A stretch of DNA of 17,653 nucleotides, taken from Flavobacteriaceae bacterium. Its GTDB lineage: Bacteria; Bacteroidota; Bacteroidia; Flavobacteriales; Flavobacteriaceae. The position numbers were made by a program, and so were the translations under genes. Of the stretch, positions 14,262 to 17,653 are shown piece by piece. The notes under the pieces are model-generated. The model did not search any database, was not told where the DNA came from, and worked only from the letters and a program-made list of their open reading frames with translations. Each line of letters begins with the position of its first letter. Position 1 is the stretch's first letter. The DNA is taken from the NCBI GenBank assembly GCA_020435885.1, contig JAGQYU010000030.1, positions 1-17,653 of the forward strand. Direction: 5' to 3'.

Positions 14262-14280
14262 CACTCTATTTTTAAGACGC

Positions 14281-16071
14281 ATGAATATTCAGGAAAAACT
14301 TAGATCAGCTATTCAAAAAGCATTTGAAAGTATTTATACTATTTCTATAGATTCTGTTGAATTCCAAGCAACTCGAAAAGATTTTGAGGGTGATATAACC
14401 GTGGTGGTTTTTCCTTTTTTGAAGGTGATTAAAGGAAATCCTGTGGAAATTGCCACCAATTTGGGTAATTACATCAAAAAAAATGTACAAGAAATAAGCA
14501 ATTTTAATGTAGTAAGCGGTTTTTTAAACCTTGTATTGAGTGATGTTTATTACCTAAATCAATTCAATGAAATTTATAACAATGCCTCGTATGGGCTTGT
14601 ACAGCCTACCAAAGGTGATAAAGCCATTATGGTTGAATATTCATCGCCAAATACTAACAAACCGTTGCATTTAGGGCATATTAGAAACAATCTGTTGGGA
14701 TATTCAGTTGCTGAAATTTTAAAAGCTTCAGGTAAAAAGGTATATAAAACACAAATCATTAATGACCGTGGCATCCATATCTGTAAAAGTATGTTGGCAT
14801 GGCAAAGGTGGGGCGACGGAGAAACACCTGAAAGTACAGGCTTAAAAGGCGATAAACTGGTAGGGAATTATTATGTAAAGTTTGATCAAGAATATAAAAG
14901 AGAAATTATTGATCTGGTTGCCAAAGGTATGACAGAAGAACAGGCCAAAAAGCAAGCTCCAATACTATTGGAAGCTCAAGAAATGCTCCGTAAATGGGAA
15001 GCAGGTGACCCAGAAGTAGTTGCTCTATGGAAAAAAATGAATGGTTGGGTATATGATGGTTTTGATGTGACCTATAAAAATTTAGGAGTAGATTTTGATC
15101 TTTTATATTATGAAAGTGATACTTATTTACTTGGTAAAAAAGTAGTTGAAAAAGAACTTGCTAAAGGAAAAGATAAAAGTATTTTTGATAAAAAAGAAGA
15201 TGGCTCTGTATGGATAGACCTAACGGATGAAGGTTTAGATGAAAAAATTGTGCTTAGAGCTGATGGCACAGCCGTTTATATGACTCAGGATATTGGTACG
15301 GCCATTCAGCGTATTAAAGATCACCCTGATGTAGGCGGATTAGTGTACACCGTTGGTAATGAGCAGGATTATCATTTTAAAGTGCTTTTCCTTATCCTTA
15401 AAAAACTAGGTTTTCAATGGGCTGAACATTTGTATCATCTTAGTTATGGCATGGTTGATCTTCCTTCCGGAAAGATGAAATCCAGAGAAGGTACTGTGGT
15501 AGATGCCGATGATCTTATTGTTGAAATGACCAATACTGCCAGAGAAATTTCAGAAGAATTGGGCAAGCTGGAAGGTTATACTGAAAGTGAAAAAGAGCAA
15601 TTGTATAAAACCATTGGACTAGGTGCTTTAAAGTATTTTATCCTTAAAGTTGACCCTAAAAAGCGCATTCTTTTTGATCCTAAAGAATCTATTGATTTTC
15701 AAGGAAATACAGGGCCTTTTATACAATATACCTACGCTAGAATACAATCTATTTTACGGAAAGCGGACTTCGATTTGAATACTAAAACAGAAGAATATTC
15801 ACTACACGAAAAAGAAAAATCAGTTGTAAAACAATTGACTTTATTCCCCGAAATTGTACAACTAGCTGCCGCTAATTACAGCCCTGCATTAATTGCCAAT
15901 TACACCTACGATCTGGTAAAAGAATACAACTCCTTTTATCAAAGTGTACCGATTTTGGGTTCTGAAAATCAGCAAGAAATACTTTTTAGAACACAACTTT
16001 CCAAAAAGACTGGAGATATCATTAAAACAGCCTTTAGCCTATTGGGAATCGATGTTCCTGAAAGGATGTAA
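14281..16071 (+). CDS. argS: Arginyl-tRNA synthetase
   Basis: Class I aminoacyl-tRNA synthetase that charges tRNA(Arg) in the cytosol. The 596-residue protein is full length. The N-terminal Add1-like tRNA-recognition domain covers about residues 1-110. The catalytic core has SSPNTNKPLHLGHIRNN with the HIGH-equivalent HLGH at 130-133. The KMSKS-equivalent KMKSREG is at 398-404. The C-terminal anticodon-binding helical domain includes IQYTYARIQSILRK and ends LLGIDVPERM, the standard ArgRS terminus. The gene has its own promoter and is followed after 20 bases by the channel gene, probably on the same transcript. Confidence 0.98.
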   Translation: MNIQEKLRSAIQKAFESIYTISIDSVEFQATRKDFEGDITVVVFPFLKVIKGNPVEIATNLGNYIKKNVQEISNFNVVSGFLNLVLSDVYYLNQFNEIYNNASYGLVQPTKGDKAIMVEYSSPNTNKPLHLGHIRNNLLGYSVAEILKASGKKVYKTQIINDRGIHICKSMLAWQRWGDGETPESTGLKGDKLVGNYYVKFDQEYKREIIDLVAKGMTEEQAKKQAPILLEAQEMLRKWEAGDPEVVALWKKMNGWVYDGFDVTYKNLGVDFDLLYYESDTYLLGKKVVEKELAKGKDKSIFDKKEDGSVWIDLTDEGLDEKIVLRADGTAVYMTQDIGTAIQRIKDHPDVGGLVYTVGNEQDYHFKVLFLILKKLGFQWAEHLYHLSYGMVDLPSGKMKSREGTVVDADDLIVEMTNTAREISEELGKLEGYTESEKEQLYKTIGLGALKYFILKVDPKKRILFDPKESIDFQGNTGPFIQYTYARIQSILRKADFDLNTKTEEYSLHEKEKSVVKQLTLFPEIVQLAAANYSPALIANYTYDLVKEYNSFYQSVPILGSENQQEILFRTQLSKKTGDIIKTAFSLLGIDVPERM

Positions 16072-16091
16072 CAAAGTTAAAAATCCGATAG

Positions 16092-17336
16092 ATGCAAAAA
16101 ATAGAGCATTTAGTTTACGATCTACTTATCTCTTCCGGGCTAAACGAAACTGCTGCCGTTTACCTAAACATGCTAGCGCTTCTAATAACTTCTCTTATCA
16201 TCATCTTTATTATAGATTTTGTTGTTAGAAAAGTTATCATCAAAATATTTAATCAAATTGCCGAAAGGTCAAAAACACATTTTGATGATTTTTTGGTAAG
16301 CAATAAAGTACCTAGAAATATTGCTCACATCATTCCACTTTTGGTTGCTATTGAGATCATTCCAACCATTTTTGTTGATTTTCCATACTTGGAGAATATT
16401 TTAGAAAAAGGAGCAGAAGTTTTTGCTATTGTTTTAACACTTTGGATTGTTAGAAGCCTTTTAAATTCACTTAAAAGTTATTTCAAAACCCTCCCACGAT
16501 TAAAAGATAAGCCTATAGACAGCTATATTCAAGTGTTTATGATCGTTGCGTGGAGCATTGGTATCTTATCTGCTTTTGCTATCATTACAGGCATTCCTTT
16601 TATAAAATACATTACCACATTAGGAGCAGCTTCTGCTGTAATGTTGCTCATCTTTAAAGATACCCTTTTAGGTTTTGTGGCAAGTATTCAGGTATCTATG
16701 AACGATATGGTACGCATTGGCGATTGGATAACCTTTGAAAAATACGGCGCTGATGGTGATGTGATAGAGATCAATCTTGCTACAGTAAAAGTCCAAAACT
16801 TTGATAAGACTATAACTACCATACCAACCTATGCTTTGATATCAGACTCTTTCAAAAACTGGAGAGGTATGGTAACTTCAGATGGAAGGCGAATTAAAAG
16901 GGCGTTGATCATTAAACAAAATAGCATCAAATTCTTATCTAAAGAGGATATCAAAAAACTTAAAAAAATTCAACTGATAAGTAGTTATTTAGATACCCGT
17001 CAGGAGGATATTGATGCTTATAACACACAGAATAGTATTGATAAAGGACTTGCCATAAACGGAAGAAATTTGACAAACATAGGTGTTTTTAGAAAGTATA
17101 TTGATACCTACATCAACAAGCATTCGGCTATCAATAAAGATATGACCATTATGATTAGGCAATTACAACCTACATCTCAAGGAATTCCTTTGGAAGTTTA
17201 TGCTTTTAGTAGTGATAAACGCTGGGCAAACTACGAATATATTATGGCTGATATTTTTGATCATTTATTGGCCGCCGTACCTTACTTTGAACTGGAATTG
17301 TTTGAATTGCCCAATAATGCTAATTTCAATAATTAA
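16092..17336 (+). CDS. ybdG: YbdG-type mechanosensitive channel (MscS family)
   Basis: Inner-membrane protein of 414 residues, essentially the length of E. coli YbdG (MscM-type, 415 residues). The N-terminal hydrophobic part (about 1-190) holds roughly five transmembrane segments. The pore-lining helix and following beta domain read TLGAASAVMLLIFKDTLLGF and then SIQVSMNDMVRIGDWI. The family-specific KYGADGDVIEINLATVKVQN and TTIPTYALISDSFKNWRGM segments closely match my memory of YbdG, as does the C-terminal DMTIMIRQLQPTSQGIPLEV. It should gate under hypo-osmotic membrane tension and protect against swelling. It follows argS closely with no terminator or promoter seen between them. The ATG at 16092 is the only reasonable start. 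Confidence 0.93.
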   Translation: MQKIEHLVYDLLISSGLNETAAVYLNMLALLITSLIIIFIIDFVVRKVIIKIFNQIAERSKTHFDDFLVSNKVPRNIAHIIPLLVAIEIIPTIFVDFPYLENILEKGAEVFAIVLTLWIVRSLLNSLKSYFKTLPRLKDKPIDSYIQVFMIVAWSIGILSAFAIITGIPFIKYITTLGAASAVMLLIFKDTLLGFVASIQVSMNDMVRIGDWITFEKYGADGDVIEINLATVKVQNFDKTITTIPTYALISDSFKNWRGMVTSDGRRIKRALIIKQNSIKFLSKEDIKKLKKIQLISSYLDTRQEDIDAYNTQNSIDKGLAINGRNLTNIGVFRKYIDTYINKHSAINKDMTIMIRQLQPTSQGIPLEVYAFSSDKRWANYEYIMADIFDHLLAAVPYFELELFELPNNANFNN

Positions 17337-17410
17337 TTGTTAAAATTTAATATACCGCTTCCCTAACCAATATATATTTTCTATTTTAGAAACAACAAAA
17401 AGTAGAAAAT

Positions 17411-17653
17411 ATGCGCCATTTCTTTTTATTTTTAGCTTTAAGTTATTCGCTTCTTTCCTATTCTCAAAACAAATCAAAAGACGCATCTTTTGTTAGCAGT
17501 AATGCTCAAACCATTACTTTCTATGCTAAAGATTCCGTACTTATAACTGCCGATACTTATTTTCTAAAAGATATTCCTCCCACGGTTTTATTATGTCATC
17601 AAGCGGGTTTTAGCCGAGGCGAATACATAGAAACTGCAAAAAAACTAAATGAT
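17411..17653 (+). CDS. Secreted alpha/beta hydrolase, N-terminal part only
   Basis: The first 81 residues are visible. MRHFFLFLALSYSLLSYSQ is a signal peptide, probably cleaved after the Q. The mature chain begins a beta-sheet (ITFYAKDSVLITADTYF) and reaches PPTVLLCHQAGFSRGEY, an oxyanion-hole loop typical of alpha/beta hydrolases of the dienelactone-hydrolase/esterase type. The nucleophile, acid and catalytic His lie beyond the window. The gene starts 74 bases after the channel gene. The substrate is unknown; export implies a periplasmic role. Confidence 0.78.
   Translation, partial: MRHFFLFLALSYSLLSYSQNKSKDASFVSSNAQTITFYAKDSVLITADTYFLKDIPPTVLLCHQAGFSRGEYIETAKKLND

Noticed and set aside
1..17653. 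CRISPR array, tRNA, SRP RNA, insertion sequence or prophage
   Set aside because: No regularly spaced direct repeats, cloverleaf sequences, transposase/integrase genes or terminal repeats were recognised by eye; a covariance-model search would be needed to exclude small RNAs.

Overview
The window looks like chromosomal DNA from a member of the Bacteroidota, most likely Flavobacteriia or a close relative. The evidence is low GC, scarce Shine-Dalgarno sequences, Bacteroidota-type -7 promoter elements (TAnnTTTG) upstream of ffh, argS and others, exported proteins ending their signal in '-AQ' or '-SQ', and protein sequences that read like flavobacterial homologs. No IS element, prophage, CRISPR array, tRNA or rRNA was seen.

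Left part (1-4954). A minus-strand run reads an M48 metalloprotease lipoprotein, a terminator, a UMF1-type MFS transporter, then an overlapping L-2-hydroxyglutarate oxidase (lhgO) cut by the window edge. Divergent from the protease is a tight plus-strand operon: alpha/beta hydrolase, lipoprotein MsrB and a DinB-like DUF1572 protein. A hairpin and then a small DUF486 membrane protein follow.

Middle (4993-10162). This holds a fused GNAT acetyltransferase-nitrilase gene, a solitary AT-rich DUF998 membrane protein gene, an unrecognised helical protein on the minus strand, then the housekeeping genes ffh (SRP GTPase) and folD (one-carbon folate metabolism), separated by a good intrinsic terminator.

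Right part (10163-17653). The minus-strand genes are an exported NTF2-like/DUF4440 protein, a cupin-VOC operon with a 4-base stop/start overlap, and a second small helical protein. Divergent from the last is a beta-CASP metallo-beta-lactamase nuclease, whose stop codon abuts that of a convergent pyridoxamine-oxidase-like flavoprotein. argS and a YbdG-type mechanosensitive channel follow on the plus strand. A secreted alpha/beta hydrolase begins at the right edge.

Functionally this is mostly ordinary core genome (translation, protein targeting, folate, envelope maintenance, repair of oxidised methionine and metabolites). I found no convincing new multi-gene system. The best leads are regulatory and architectural: two terminators lying flush against the next start codon, two convergent gene pairs with zero spacing, palindromes in intergenic regions, and a possible pair of paralogous orphan helical proteins. 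There is no gene-free stretch above 300 bases; the longest, 11951-12198, is described as a feature.
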